From the NCBI RefSeq assembly GCF_029087225.1, contig NZ_JARFJD010000002.1, forward strand, positions 1-64,000: DNA of 64,000 nucleotides, in the 5' to 3' direction. The translations under genes and the position numbers were made by a program. Positions 24,605 to 33,217 of the stretch are shown one piece after another; position 1 is the first letter of the stretch, and every line of letters begins with the position of its first letter. Origin of the DNA: Limnobacter olei (GTDB lineage Bacteria > Pseudomonadota > Gammaproteobacteria > Burkholderiales > Burkholderiaceae_B). The notes beneath the pieces are model-generated. The model had not been told where the DNA came from. It saw nothing but the letters and a program-made list of their open reading frames with translations, and ran no database searches.

Positions 24605-25825
24605 ATGAATAGCCCCACAGCATGCCAAGTGAACATGACTCCCCAGCGCGAGTGGGCCTTGTTGCTGCTTCTTGCGGGCATACAATTCACCCACATCCTC
24701 GACTTCATGATCATGATGCCGCTGGGCCCACAGCTTACGCGGGCCTTTGCAATTTCCGATGCTCAATTCGGGTTGCTGGTGTCGGCATACACCTTTGCTG
24801 CGGGTGCCTCAGGTTTGTTGGCCTCTCTGTACATCGACAGGTTCGAGCGACGCCGGCTGTTGCTGATTCTGTATTCTCTGTTTGCTGTGGCCACTTTGGC
24901 CTGCGGTCTTGCCCCCACCTATGAAACGCTGATGGGGGCCCGAATTGCGGCTGGGCTTTTTGGCGGCATTTTATCGGCCATGATTCAAACCATCGTGGCC
25001 GATGTAGTTCCTTTTGCCCGAAGGGGCAAAGCCATGGGCGTCATCATGACTTCTTTCTCGGTTTCCACCGTGATGGGCGTTCCTCTGGGGCTTTATGTGG
25101 CAGCGAACTCCAACTGGCACACGCCATTTTTCGGCATTGCTGGTATCAGCTTCTTGCTGGTTGTTGCAGGCTGGTATGTGATACCCACATTGCAGGGCCA
25201 CTTGCACGCACGCGGAGAAACGGGACCTTTGCAAGGCATTGGGCAAGTGCTCAGCGATCCCAACCATTTGCTGGCGTTTTGCTTTTCCTTCTGCATGATT
25301 TTCGCAGGGTTTTCAATCATCCCGTACATCACGATTTACATGCAAACCAATGCTGGCCTATCCGCTTCGGACATTCCCTTGGTGTATCTGGCCGGTGGTG
25401 CGGCCACGCTGTTCAGTGCGCAAATTATTGGCAAGCTCAGTGACCGAATCGGCAAACTGAAAATGCTGCAAATCATCGCAAGCCTCGCGATTATTCCCAT
25501 GGCGCTGATTACGCAAACCGAGGGCATGGGCATGACTGCCATTCTGGTGATCACCACTTGCTTTTTTGTATTTGTGAGCGGAAGAATGATCCCGGGTATG
25601 GCCATGGTCAGTGCTGCCGCAAATCCAAAAAACCGGGGTACATTCATGACCCTGAACTCATCCATGCAATCGGCCGCCATGGGGCTTGCAGCATTGGTAG
25701 GCGGGCATTTGATTACACGCAGCCCAGAGGGCTTGATTCAAAACTACTGGCTGTGCAGCTTGGTCGCGATTGTATTCAACGTGATCGCCTTGTTGATTGC
25801 ACGGCAGGTGCGAATGTACAAATAG
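24605..25825 (+). CDS. Major facilitator superfamily transporter, AraJ-like
   Basis: A 406-residue permease with twelve predicted membrane helices. Motif A-like residues occur in the loop after helix 2 (SLYIDRFERRRLLL), followed by GLAPTYETLMGARIAAG. The N-terminal half resembles AraJ/YdhP-type sugar or drug efflux carriers. It follows the AEC gene closely and may share its transcript. The substrate is unknown. Confidence 0.83.
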   Translation: MNSPTACQVNMTPQREWALLLLLAGIQFTHILDFMIMMPLGPQLTRAFAISDAQFGLLVSAYTFAAGASGLLASLYIDRFERRRLLLILYSLFAVATLACGLAPTYETLMGARIAAGLFGGILSAMIQTIVADVVPFARRGKAMGVIMTSFSVSTVMGVPLGLYVAANSNWHTPFFGIAGISFLLVVAGWYVIPTLQGHLHARGETGPLQGIGQVLSDPNHLLAFCFSFCMIFAGFSIIPYITIYMQTNAGLSASDIPLVYLAGGAATLFSAQIIGKLSDRIGKLKMLQIIASLAIIPMALITQTEGMGMTAILVITTCFFVFVSGRMIPGMAMVSAAANPKNRGTFMTLNSSMQSAAMGLAALVGGHLITRSPEGLIQNYWLCSLVAIVFNVIALLIARQVRMYK

Positions 25826-25840
25826 GCAGCCTGGCCCGGT

Positions 25841-26002
25841 TTAGCTGGCCATGCGGCGAATAATCGACGACACCACCAAACGCAAACCTTTGATCTCTTT
25901 GACTTCCAACGGACGTTTTTCTTTCAGGTCCTTGTCTTTGCTCAATTCTTCGAGCTTGTGTTCAATTTCTTTCAACAGCTCAAGTTGTTGCTTCATGATC
26001 AT
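25841..26002 (-). CDS. Small coiled-coil protein of 53 residues
   Basis: The protein reads MIMKQQLELLKEIEHKLEEL then a Lys/Asp-rich stretch and ends IIRRMAS. The first 28 residues form a clear heptad pattern of Leu/Ile with charged flanks, so a coiled coil is likely; the end is basic and amphipathic. No family is recognised. The start may be ATG 26002 or ATG 25996; no strong ribosome site is seen. It lies convergent to the MFS gene and divergent from the second PQQ dehydrogenase. The intact frame and charged-residue pattern support a real gene. Confidence 0.6.
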   Translation of the reverse strand: MIMKQQLELLKEIEHKLEELSKDKDLKEKRPLEVKEIKGLRLVVSSIIRRMAS

Positions 26003-26055
26003 TTACCAATAGAATCGGGTACGCGAAATATACACGCAAGCGGCTGCGCCTTGGA

Positions 26056-26071
26056 TGACACTTTTGTGACA
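26056..26071 (-). promoter_or_regulatory. Conserved TGTCACAAAAGTGTCA box, copy C
   Basis: One base differs from copy A. It reads in this orientation on the minus strand, 53 bp upstream of the small coiled-coil gene, and about 33 bp upstream of the sigma-54 promoter of the second PQQ dehydrogenase, so either gene could be the target. Confidence 0.55.
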
Positions 26072-26102
26072 ACTCAGGTGCGCCACTTTGCAACAACAGC
26101 AG

Positions 26103-26118
26103 TGGATTGATCCTTGCT
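26103..26118 (+). promoter_or_regulatory. Possible sigma-54 promoter of the second PQQ dehydrogenase
   Basis: TGGATTGATCCTTGCT has the GG-N10-GC spacing and a good TTGCT at -12, but the base after GG is A instead of C. The start would be near 26129, 26 bases before the ATG. Confidence 0.55.
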
Positions 26119-26154
26119 TGCATCTTCGGGCAATTCCAATCCAAAACGACAACC

Positions 26155-27927
26155 ATGATGCTGCATCAAGCCTTCGCCGCCGCTTTTTCCCTGCTCATTT
26201 GCACCGCCACGCTTGCCGGCTCAGGCAAAGAATGGCCGGTATTTGGCGGCAATTGGGATCATCAGCGGCACAGTCCGTCCACGCAAATTACGCCTGGCAA
26301 TGTCGGGCAGCTGGACTTGGCCTGGGAGTTCGACACGGGTGTGTCATCCAGCTTTCAAGCCACACCTATCGTAGTGAACGGCATCATGTTTGTGTCGCTG
26401 CCGTTTAACCATGTGGTGGCCTTGAAAGCCGACACTGGAAAATTGTTGTGGCGTTACACACACGACAGGATCAAAGACCGACCCATGTGCTGTGGCCCCG
26501 CCAATCGGGGCGTGGCCGTGAGTGATGGCAAGGTATTCATGGGCACAGTCGATTCCCGCCTTCTGGCACTGGATGCACGCACTGGCCAAAAGCTTTGGGA
26601 TATTGATGTTACCAAGGGCGAACAAGGTGTGCAGGAAGATGCCGCAACCCTGGGTTCGCAACTGGACACGCAAGGCGGAAAACTGGAAGTGTCGGGTGCA
26701 TCTGGTGCAGGCATCAACATGGCGCCCATGGTGTTCGATGGCAAGGTGATTGTGGGCATTACCGGTGTGGGCTATGGCTTGCACCTGGACTCGCCCGATC
26801 CCGATGCGCCACTCGGTGCGGTGGTAGGTATTGCGGGCAACTACGGGCGCCGTGGTTTCATGGCCGCTTACGATGTTAACACCGGCGCAATGGCGTGGAA
26901 ATTTGACACGGTTCCCGACCAAGGTTGGGAGGGAAAATTCACAAAGGCCACCTTCGATGGCGTGGTGTTACCGCGCAATATTGAGGAAGAAAAAGCCAAA
27001 GCAGCCCAATACCCCGATGCCTGGAAATTCGGCGGCGGATCAGCCTGGAGCACACCCGCCATTGACCGGGACAATGGCATTTTGTATTTCGGCACGGGCA
27101 ACCCTTCGCCGCAAATGGAAGGCTCATCGCGGCCGGGAGACAACCTGTACACCGCCTCCTTGGTGGCGCTGGATGTGCGCACCGGCAAGCTGAAATGGTT
27201 TTACCAACAAGTTCCGCACGACATGTGGGGTTACGACGTGGCCAGCCCACCGGTGTTGTTCACCACCAGGCATGAGGGCAAGGCGGTGAAAGCTGTAGGC
27301 CAGGCAGGCAAAACTGGTTGGTTTTATGTGCACAATCGCATCACGGGTGAATTGTTGTTCAAGAGCGAGGCCTTCGTACCGCAGCACAATATGTTTACCC
27401 TGCCCACTGAACAAGGCAATGTGATTTACCCCGGTGTAATTGGTGGCTCCAACTGGTCGCCTGTGTCGGTCGATGAACAACGCCGCATGGTGTTCATCGC
27501 CGGTATTCACTGGCCGGTGAAGTATCAATTGCACGAGCTGAAAGCGAAAGGCAACAAGCCTGCGCTGAAATACTCTTCGATGTCACCAATTGAAGACGGA
27601 GAAAAATACGGCTTGTTGTCAGCCATTCATTTGGACACTGGCAAACTTGTATGGCAACACAAAGTGAATGCACCCTTGATTGGCGGTGTACTCAGCACAC
27701 AAACAGGTTTGGTTTTTTCAGGTGAAGGCAGTGGCGAGTTTTTCGCACTTGATTCAAGCACAGGCAAACGTGTGTGGCAACACAACAATTCAGCGGGCGT
27801 GAATGCACCACCGATCGCCTACGAAGTTAGTGGAAAACAGTTTTTGGCAGTGGCCGTGGGTGGCAACAAACTGTTTGGTTTCAAGCAGGGACAAACCATC
27901 AAGGCTTGGGCACTGCGGGTTAAATAA
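26155..27927 (+). CDS. Atypical PQQ dehydrogenase-like quinoprotein lacking two metal-site acids
   Basis: A 590-residue exported protein (signal ending ATLAGS) with propeller repeats and the vicinal cysteines MCCG (112-113), so the PQQ pocket appears kept. Compared with the enzyme at 18394, the metal-ligand Glu is replaced by Asn229 (GIAGNYGRRGF) and the catalytic Asp by Gly359 (MWGYDVASPP), while Asn316 (GTGNPSPQ) and Asp361 remain. It may use a different metal arrangement or substrate, or sense rather than catalyse. The ATG at 26155 is chosen because upstream starts overlap the promoter. Its last 8 bases overlap the convergent DUF1513 gene. Confidence 0.85.
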   Translation: MMLHQAFAAAFSLLICTATLAGSGKEWPVFGGNWDHQRHSPSTQITPGNVGQLDLAWEFDTGVSSSFQATPIVVNGIMFVSLPFNHVVALKADTGKLLWRYTHDRIKDRPMCCGPANRGVAVSDGKVFMGTVDSRLLALDARTGQKLWDIDVTKGEQGVQEDAATLGSQLDTQGGKLEVSGASGAGINMAPMVFDGKVIVGITGVGYGLHLDSPDPDAPLGAVVGIAGNYGRRGFMAAYDVNTGAMAWKFDTVPDQGWEGKFTKATFDGVVLPRNIEEEKAKAAQYPDAWKFGGGSAWSTPAIDRDNGILYFGTGNPSPQMEGSSRPGDNLYTASLVALDVRTGKLKWFYQQVPHDMWGYDVASPPVLFTTRHEGKAVKAVGQAGKTGWFYVHNRITGELLFKSEAFVPQHNMFTLPTEQGNVIYPGVIGGSNWSPVSVDEQRRMVFIAGIHWPVKYQLHELKAKGNKPALKYSSMSPIEDGEKYGLLSAIHLDTGKLVWQHKVNAPLIGGVLSTQTGLVFSGEGSGEFFALDSSTGKRVWQHNNSAGVNAPPIAYEVSGKQFLAVAVGGNKLFGFKQGQTIKAWALRVK

Positions 27928-28999
27928 GCAGCCAGTGATTGTCCAGCTCCAATGGCCTGCTGAACTGATTGGCTGAGCTACCCAGCCACACCTGCTCTCC
28001 TTCGGCAGCCAGTGCGCATGCGGCGTTCGCAGCCCGTGAATGCAACAAGTTGCCTTGCACATCGAATTGCCCGGCAGAATTATTCTTGGTACAACTGATC
28101 ACAAAGCCCTGCGGGGTGGCCACAATGTCACCCGCATAGCCATTCACCCCCGCTGATTCATTCACCGTGCGCAGTCCGTTTTCATCAAGCAAAGCCAGTA
28201 CCGGCGCAGCATCCCGAAGGGCAGCGGTGCTGTGGTGTGCCTGCATGGCAACGCCCACCACACCACTGGCATGAACCGCCATGTGTCTCAAACTGAGTCG
28301 CGTATCGCTCAAGGCCCATTGATTGAACACTTTGCCTGTGATCGGGTTCATCGCCACGACAGAAGAATCCATGGGCAGTTGATTCAACTGGGTTCTGCCC
28401 ATGTCTGCATGCGTGGGTATTCCGCCGTTGGCCACCAACAAAAAAGGTTCATCAATGCCCAACCCACCCTTGGGCAGCACCAGCATTTCATGGGGATCTT
28501 TGCCCAGCGTGGGCCACACATCCAGCAACTCGAAGGTATGGCGGTTTCGCACGGCCAATGCACCAGTGCCGCCGAGCACATCGGTTTCTGTGGTGTAAAG
28601 CCAATCGCCATACACGGCGCTGTGTCCGTTCAAATGCCGGTCTTCTTCCTGCCAAACGCGCGAGGTTTCACCACTGCGAATATTCAGGCGCAACAACCAG
28701 TCACCGGGGCGGCGAGCGATCACCAAATACTCATCGCCCTGAAGGTGCATTAAACCGTGCGGGCGTGTGGGCAAATCGACTGCCGTGGTTACAGTATAAG
28801 AAAGCGCTGCACCTAGCCCGGCTGCGTTGAGCACACCCACCTGATAGCCCCCATTGGGAAGTTGCCAGGCTGCCAATAAAAGGGCCTGACGAGTAGGGGT
28901 TGCAAGTTCAGCAGACATGGGCAAGGCCATGCTCAAGGCCAACGCGCTGCTTTGAAGCAAAAATTGTCGACGCGAATTGAACACTGAATCAATCACCAT
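27920..28999 (-). CDS. DUF1513 family periplasmic protein
   Basis: A 359-residue protein with a Tat-like leader (SRRQFLLQSSALALSMALP). The body matches DUF1513 proteins, with HPHGL/RPHGLMHLQGDEYLV-type and NGHSAVYGDWLYTTE segments that suggest a beta-propeller. DUF1513 genes regularly end imelysin operons in marine and freshwater proteobacteria and are thought to act in periplasmic iron handling; the function is unproven. It overlaps the imelysin gene upstream by 11 bases. Confidence 0.83.
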   Translation of the reverse strand: MVIDSVFNSRRQFLLQSSALALSMALPMSAELATPTRQALLLAAWQLPNGGYQVGVLNAAGLGAALSYTVTTAVDLPTRPHGLMHLQGDEYLVIARRPGDWLLRLNIRSGETSRVWQEEDRHLNGHSAVYGDWLYTTETDVLGGTGALAVRNRHTFELLDVWPTLGKDPHEMLVLPKGGLGIDEPFLLVANGGIPTHADMGRTQLNQLPMDSSVVAMNPITGKVFNQWALSDTRLSLRHMAVHASGVVGVAMQAHHSTAALRDAAPVLALLDENGLRTVNESAGVNGYAGDIVATPQGFVISCTKNNSAGQFDVQGNLLHSRAANAACALAAEGEQVWLGSSANQFSRPLELDNHWLLI

Positions 29000-30095
29000 C
29001 AGAAGATGAAAACTGAATAGACACTTTCAAACCCTTGGCCACCTCGCTTTCCAAAAACCCCTTGAGCACCTTGAGTGCTTTCACTGACTGCTGAACACTG
29101 GCCGGCTTTGTGATGTCGTTGGACCGCATGGCCACATCCACAGCAATGCTGTACTTCACCAAGGTGTCGGCCAGTTCAATTTTCCCCAAGCCACGCAAAT
29201 AGGCCTCCAGCGGTATCACTTGCGTATCGGCCTGCGGCACCGTTTGGCCAGTCACCATCAACAAATGTTCGATGCCCTGCCACTGTGCGGCCCATGCTTT
29301 TTCGGTCAGCTGAAATTCTGAAAATGGCCAATGTCCTGCAGGCGTCACGTTTGCACCGGCTTCATCCTTGTTCTTCAAGAGCGGCTTTTCCATGCGTTCC
29401 CACGCCAGGTTATGCGTGGCTCCAACCAACTGGTTGAAATACAATTGCATGCCTGCACCCAGCGCCTGTGCGTCGTCCCACTTCAAACCGGCCACAGTGC
29501 GTTCAATGTCGAGCACGACCTCGTGCGCATAATTGCACTGGGGGGTGCCCGATTTGAAATTATTTTGCGTGAACAAATACTCAAGGGCAGGAAAACCTTT
29601 GGCCGGGCTTCCGATCATGGCCATGGCTTGCGCGCCTTGTGGCTGTTTTTTGATTGCACGCTCAAGCAAGTTCAGGCGCAAAGGTCGAAAATCGATTTGG
29701 CGCACCGTGTTGTTGTCCAGCATCGGCCCCATCACCACCGAAGACAGTTCCAGCCAGGCCAGGTAGGCTTTGGCATATTGCGCCTGTAACTGTTGCATGT
29801 TGGCAGGCTGCGTTTTCCCATCCGTTTTGCAATATTGCGCCGTGGCCACACTCAACGCCTCGAGTTGATCAGTTAACGCGGCGGTGTCTTTGGCATGGTG
29901 GTGTGTCGCCACACTGTTCAGTACCTCAGCCACCTCGTAGTAAGGAAACAGCATGTTGCTTCTGTCCACGGGTTTTGCAGCCACGGCAGAATTGGCAAAA
30001 TTCAGCACTAACAACAACACGAAGGCCAACACCACCCAGACCAGTCCGCGCAACAGGCCAGTTTTCAATTCATGCTGATGCTGGGGATTCATCAC
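28989..30095 (-). CDS. Imelysin-family (peptidase M75-like) protein, second copy
   Basis: A 368-residue protein with one N-terminal hydrophobic anchor or signal (LVWVVLAFVLLLVLNFANS). It has the imelysin motif region LTDQLEALSVATAQYC and AYLAWLELSSVVMGP, and the second-half GATHNLAWERMEKPLL. Imelysins are iron-regulated periplasmic or lipoprotein components of iron uptake. It overlaps DUF1111 by four bases and forms one operon with its neighbours. Confidence 0.85.
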   Translation of the reverse strand: MMNPQHQHELKTGLLRGLVWVVLAFVLLLVLNFANSAVAAKPVDRSNMLFPYYEVAEVLNSVATHHHAKDTAALTDQLEALSVATAQYCKTDGKTQPANMQQLQAQYAKAYLAWLELSSVVMGPMLDNNTVRQIDFRPLRLNLLERAIKKQPQGAQAMAMIGSPAKGFPALEYLFTQNNFKSGTPQCNYAHEVVLDIERTVAGLKWDDAQALGAGMQLYFNQLVGATHNLAWERMEKPLLKNKDEAGANVTPAGHWPFSEFQLTEKAWAAQWQGIEHLLMVTGQTVPQADTQVIPLEAYLRGLGKIELADTLVKYSIAVDVAMRSNDITKPASVQQSVKALKVLKGFLESEVAKGLKVSIQFSSSDGD

Positions 30096-31504
30096 AAAGA
30101 CTCCACAAAACGAATCAGTGCTGCACGATCTTCAGCCGAAAAATTCATGAAGCGGTTCTTGCTTTGCTCGGCTTCACCACCGTGCCAGAGAATGGCTTCT
30201 TCAACGCCATCGGCGCGGCCGTCGTGCAACAAACGCATGTGGTTGTTCACATCAGGAATCAAGCCGATACCCCACAGCGGCGGTGTTTTCCATTGGCGGC
30301 CGTTGGCTTTGAAATCGGGGCGATTGTCGGCAAGGCCTTCGCCCATGTCATGCAACAACAAATCGGTGTAGGGCCAAATTTCCTGTCCTTCCAACACCTT
30401 GCTGCTCAAGGCAGGGAAAGGCACTTTGCCTGTGGTGTAGGAAGGGCGATGGCACACAGCGCACTGCGCTTGCTCAAACAACTTTTGACCTTTTAACACT
30501 TGCGCATCATTCACGTTGCGGCGGGCCGGCGGTGCCAACACGGCTTGATAAAACACAATCTCATTGAACAGTTTGTCGCTCAGTTCAGGCTCGCCGTTCT
30601 CGGAACCATTGGGTGCCTGCACACAGTCTTTCTGGGCAGGCGTGCAATTCTCGGAAGGAAACAAACTACTGGTGATGCCGATGTCGCCCAGAAAAGCGCC
30701 GCCGGTTTGGTGCGCCAGCGTAGCCACGTTGGCCTTCCAGCCAAAGCGGCCCAACATGTCCTTTTGTGCATACGCATCCCAAACCCGGTTGGGCACACCC
30801 TTGATTGGGCCGGGCTGTGCCGCCTGCCGCTTGGCATTGTTCAACACATCCTTTTCTTCAATCGCTTCCAGCAAGCCCAAGCCAATCACCTGTGGCGCAA
30901 TTCGCGGGCTCACCATCACATCAGGGTGCATGGGGCCATAACCCAAATCAGAGAAAGAATAGCTCGGCTTTTTCAACACATAGGGTGTGCCATCCGGGTA
31001 CTTGCCAAGTACTTCGGTGATTTGAATGTGCACCTTGCCTTCAGGCTTCACGCCGGCAATTGCAGCGTTATTGAACTGATCGCCATACACAGGATCGGGC
31101 ACAACACCATGTTTGGGATCGGTGCTGGGGATGGACAGGCGGAACAAGAGGTCCACCGGCTGTTCCGTGCTTAAGCGGTCCAGAATTTCGGGCGGCCTTC
31201 CTCTGCCGTCCTGCACATGGCAACCACCGCAGGAACGTGCAATAAAATGTGGGCCCAGTCCGTCACGCGCAGTGGTCGATGCCGGGGCCTGCACCCAGTT
31301 GCGTTTGAAAAACGAATTACCAATGGCAAACCGGGTTCGTTCATCATCAGGCAAATTCGCTGCGGGAAATGAGAACGCATTTCGGCCATCGGCAAACACG
31401 GTGACATCCCCGGCTGTACGCGCAGTCATTCCTTCAACCGCGGCCCATGCAACCCCGGTAAGCAACAGGGTTCCCCCTGCCAAACAAACAGCTACTTTCA
31501 TCAT
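30092..31504 (-). CDS. Di-haem c-type oxidoreductase (DUF1111, thiol oxidoreductase-like)
   Basis: A 470-residue exported protein with two haem motifs, CGGCH (92-96) and CAVCH in the C-terminal third, and the typical FARSCGGCHVQDGRGRPPE-like context (here FIARSCGGCHVQDGRG). DUF1111 proteins are di-haem enzymes of the cytochrome c peroxidase/MauG kind. In imelysin operons they may change the redox state of iron during uptake; that is inference. It starts by an ATGATG overlap with the first imelysin stop. Confidence 0.85.
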   Translation of the reverse strand: MMKVAVCLAGGTLLLTGVAWAAVEGMTARTAGDVTVFADGRNAFSFPAANLPDDERTRFAIGNSFFKRNWVQAPASTTARDGLGPHFIARSCGGCHVQDGRGRPPEILDRLSTEQPVDLLFRLSIPSTDPKHGVVPDPVYGDQFNNAAIAGVKPEGKVHIQITEVLGKYPDGTPYVLKKPSYSFSDLGYGPMHPDVMVSPRIAPQVIGLGLLEAIEEKDVLNNAKRQAAQPGPIKGVPNRVWDAYAQKDMLGRFGWKANVATLAHQTGGAFLGDIGITSSLFPSENCTPAQKDCVQAPNGSENGEPELSDKLFNEIVFYQAVLAPPARRNVNDAQVLKGQKLFEQAQCAVCHRPSYTTGKVPFPALSSKVLEGQEIWPYTDLLLHDMGEGLADNRPDFKANGRQWKTPPLWGIGLIPDVNNHMRLLHDGRADGVEEAILWHGGEAEQSKNRFMNFSAEDRAALIRFVESL

Positions 31505-32694
31505 GGCAAGGTCAGGGTAAGTTGGGTAATGCCAATTGCATTGGCTGATTCAACCAGCAAAGTGCTTTGCGCAACCAGGCTATCCACGGTGGCTTTCACG
31601 CGTTGCGGGCCAGGCGCATCCGCGCCGCCAATAATTTCCCGATCGAAGGGTGCTTGAATGGCACTTGCGGCTTTCACTGAATTCTGGATTTGCTGCGTGG
31701 TTTTCTTCGCAACTTCCGGTGCGCGTGCCCCCACCAACTCGGCCAGTGAAGGCACCTTCAACTGTGCCCCATCGGCCTGTTTGTAAGTGCCAGTCCACAC
31801 ATTCAAAATACCTTGCGCGTTGGTCACCGCATCGCGATGGGTGTTGTCAGAAAAGCAAGAGTGTTCGTCCTCTTGATCCTGGCTGAACAAGGCCACTTCA
31901 AGGCGTTCACCGGCAAGCTCGCCGCGCGACAGGGAGCCAAGACCCACCAGAATTTTGCGAATGGATTCCTTGCCGTCTTTCTCGAAACTGGCTCGGAAAT
32001 TATTGGGCTTCTTCGGAGCCCAGGCTGATTGCACTGTTTGAAGATCGTGGATCAACAGAGCCGTGACCTCGCGCAAATAAGCAGCGCGACGTTCTGCATT
32101 CTGACCTTTGCCTTTCACGTAATCGGTATAAGGTCTTTTGCCGGAGCCATTCTCATTCAAATCCTGACCCCACAACAAAAATTCAATGGCATGCCAACCT
32201 GTGGCAATATTTTCTTCACCACCCCGCTCATTCTGTTCAATCAAGGCATCGCGGGTAATCTTGAATTTTGGATTGTTGATAAAACCACTGCGTGCATTGC
32301 CTTGTACATAGTCCACATACGATTCATCCATAGGCCAGGCATTCATTTGCCCTTCGGGCCCGTTTTCATCGTCAATTGGACCGCCGTAAAAACGGAAAGC
32401 CTCTGTTTGCCCGTAAAACTCGCGAGCATTCAGCCATGCTTTTTTTGCAGCCTCCAGGCCAGTCTGGGAAGGGGCTTTCAAAAATACGTCAATGGCGGCT
32501 TGCATTTTTTGGGCAGCATTCACTGAATCGGTGTAATTGGCATACACCAATTGACCATAACCCTTCACCACATCTTGATCAGTGGGAGCCGCCATAGCCA
32601 TATTGCAAAATGCCAAGGCTACACCGACAACCATCGCCTTGTGTTTGGCGTTGAACCACGAGTACGTCATAAGGACCTGAAACCTTTGAATCAA
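31501..32694 (-). CDS. Imelysin-family iron-regulated protein, first copy
   Basis: A 397-residue protein with signal peptide (ending CNMAMAA). The imelysin signature GWHAIEFLLWGQD (GxHxxE with the W/D neighbours) is clear near residue 165, and the second repeat has LASLSRGELAGERLEVAL-like GLGSLSRGELAGERL. It is the first gene of a four-gene operon. A Fur-box-like site lies directly upstream, matching the known iron repression of this family. Confidence 0.9.
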   Translation of the reverse strand: MIQRFQVLMTYSWFNAKHKAMVVGVALAFCNMAMAAPTDQDVVKGYGQLVYANYTDSVNAAQKMQAAIDVFLKAPSQTGLEAAKKAWLNAREFYGQTEAFRFYGGPIDDENGPEGQMNAWPMDESYVDYVQGNARSGFINNPKFKITRDALIEQNERGGEENIATGWHAIEFLLWGQDLNENGSGKRPYTDYVKGKGQNAERRAAYLREVTALLIHDLQTVQSAWAPKKPNNFRASFEKDGKESIRKILVGLGSLSRGELAGERLEVALFSQDQEDEHSCFSDNTHRDAVTNAQGILNVWTGTYKQADGAQLKVPSLAELVGARAPEVAKKTTQQIQNSVKAASAIQAPFDREIIGGADAPGPQRVKATVDSLVAQSTLLVESANAIGITQLTLTLP

Positions 32695-32713
32695 TCAAAA
32701 AGAAGGAATATGT

Positions 32714-32740
32714 TAATCTTAATGAGAATGATTTGCAATT
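32714..32740. promoter_or_regulatory. Fur box between the imelysin operon and hemP
   Basis: TTAATGAGAATGATTTGCAA (32719-32738) matches the Fur consensus with its repeated (A/T)ATGA units. It sits in a 110-bp divergent gap and can repress both directions. Confidence 0.8.
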
Positions 32741-32804
32741 AATAAGACAATCCGCTACACTTCGATTCATTCAACGCAGACAATCCACTTTATTTCGGGC
32801 CACC

Positions 32805-32990
32805 ATGAACACCCAATCTACGCTGAAAACTGGCACTGCCCCTGAAAGTCACACTGAGCCAGCGGTCGCAGCGCCTTTGAATACAAAAACCTTGTTTCCT
32901 TTGGGTAGTCGAGAAAGGACGATTGTTCATGACAACACCGAATATCGCTTGCGAATTACTGCCCAGGGCAAACTGATTTTGACCAAATAA
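32805..32990 (+). CDS. hemP: Hemin uptake protein HemP
   Basis: A 61-residue protein whose C-terminal 35 residues carry the HemP pattern: GSRERTIVHDNTEYRLRITA followed by QGKLILTK. HemP proteins are short, Fur-controlled and needed for haem or iron-siderophore gene expression in Burkholderiales. The ATG at 32805 is preferred to an upstream frame reaching into the Fur box. The receptor gene that normally follows hemP is represented here only by the relic at 33059. Confidence 0.88.
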   Translation: MNTQSTLKTGTAPESHTEPAVAAPLNTKTLFPLGSRERTIVHDNTEYRLRITAQGKLILTK

Positions 32991-33058
32991 TCTTCTCTCA
33001 CCCTCGATCGCAAGCCAGCAACACCGATAGCCAGCCAGCGTTTTTTTCAAACAGCATC

Positions 33059-33217
33059 ATGAATACGAACATTGAAGACCAAGGTGCACTAACCCTGCAA
33101 GACGCGCTTGGCTACCCAGCAGGCGTGAGTGCTGGCTCTTATGGGTTTGACAACCGTTGCGACTGTTTCTATGGGGTCGGACGCAAGGTGGTTTTCAGTG
33201 CAAACTACCGTTTCTAA
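33059..33217 (+). pseudogene. Relic of a TonB-dependent siderophore receptor with a large internal deletion
   Basis: A 52-codon frame joins a plug-domain start to a barrel end. Residues 5-32 (IEDQGALTLQDALGYPAGVS and then AGSYGFDN) match the conserved plug segment of FhuA/FpvA-type receptors. Residues 38-52 (FYGVGRKVVFSANYRF minus the first residue) match the last strand and terminal Phe of the same family. Roughly 600 residues between them are missing, and the signal and TonB box are also gone. The gene lies just where a receptor is expected, between hemP and the DUF3649/PepSY genes. The deletion stayed in frame. Confidence 0.8.
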
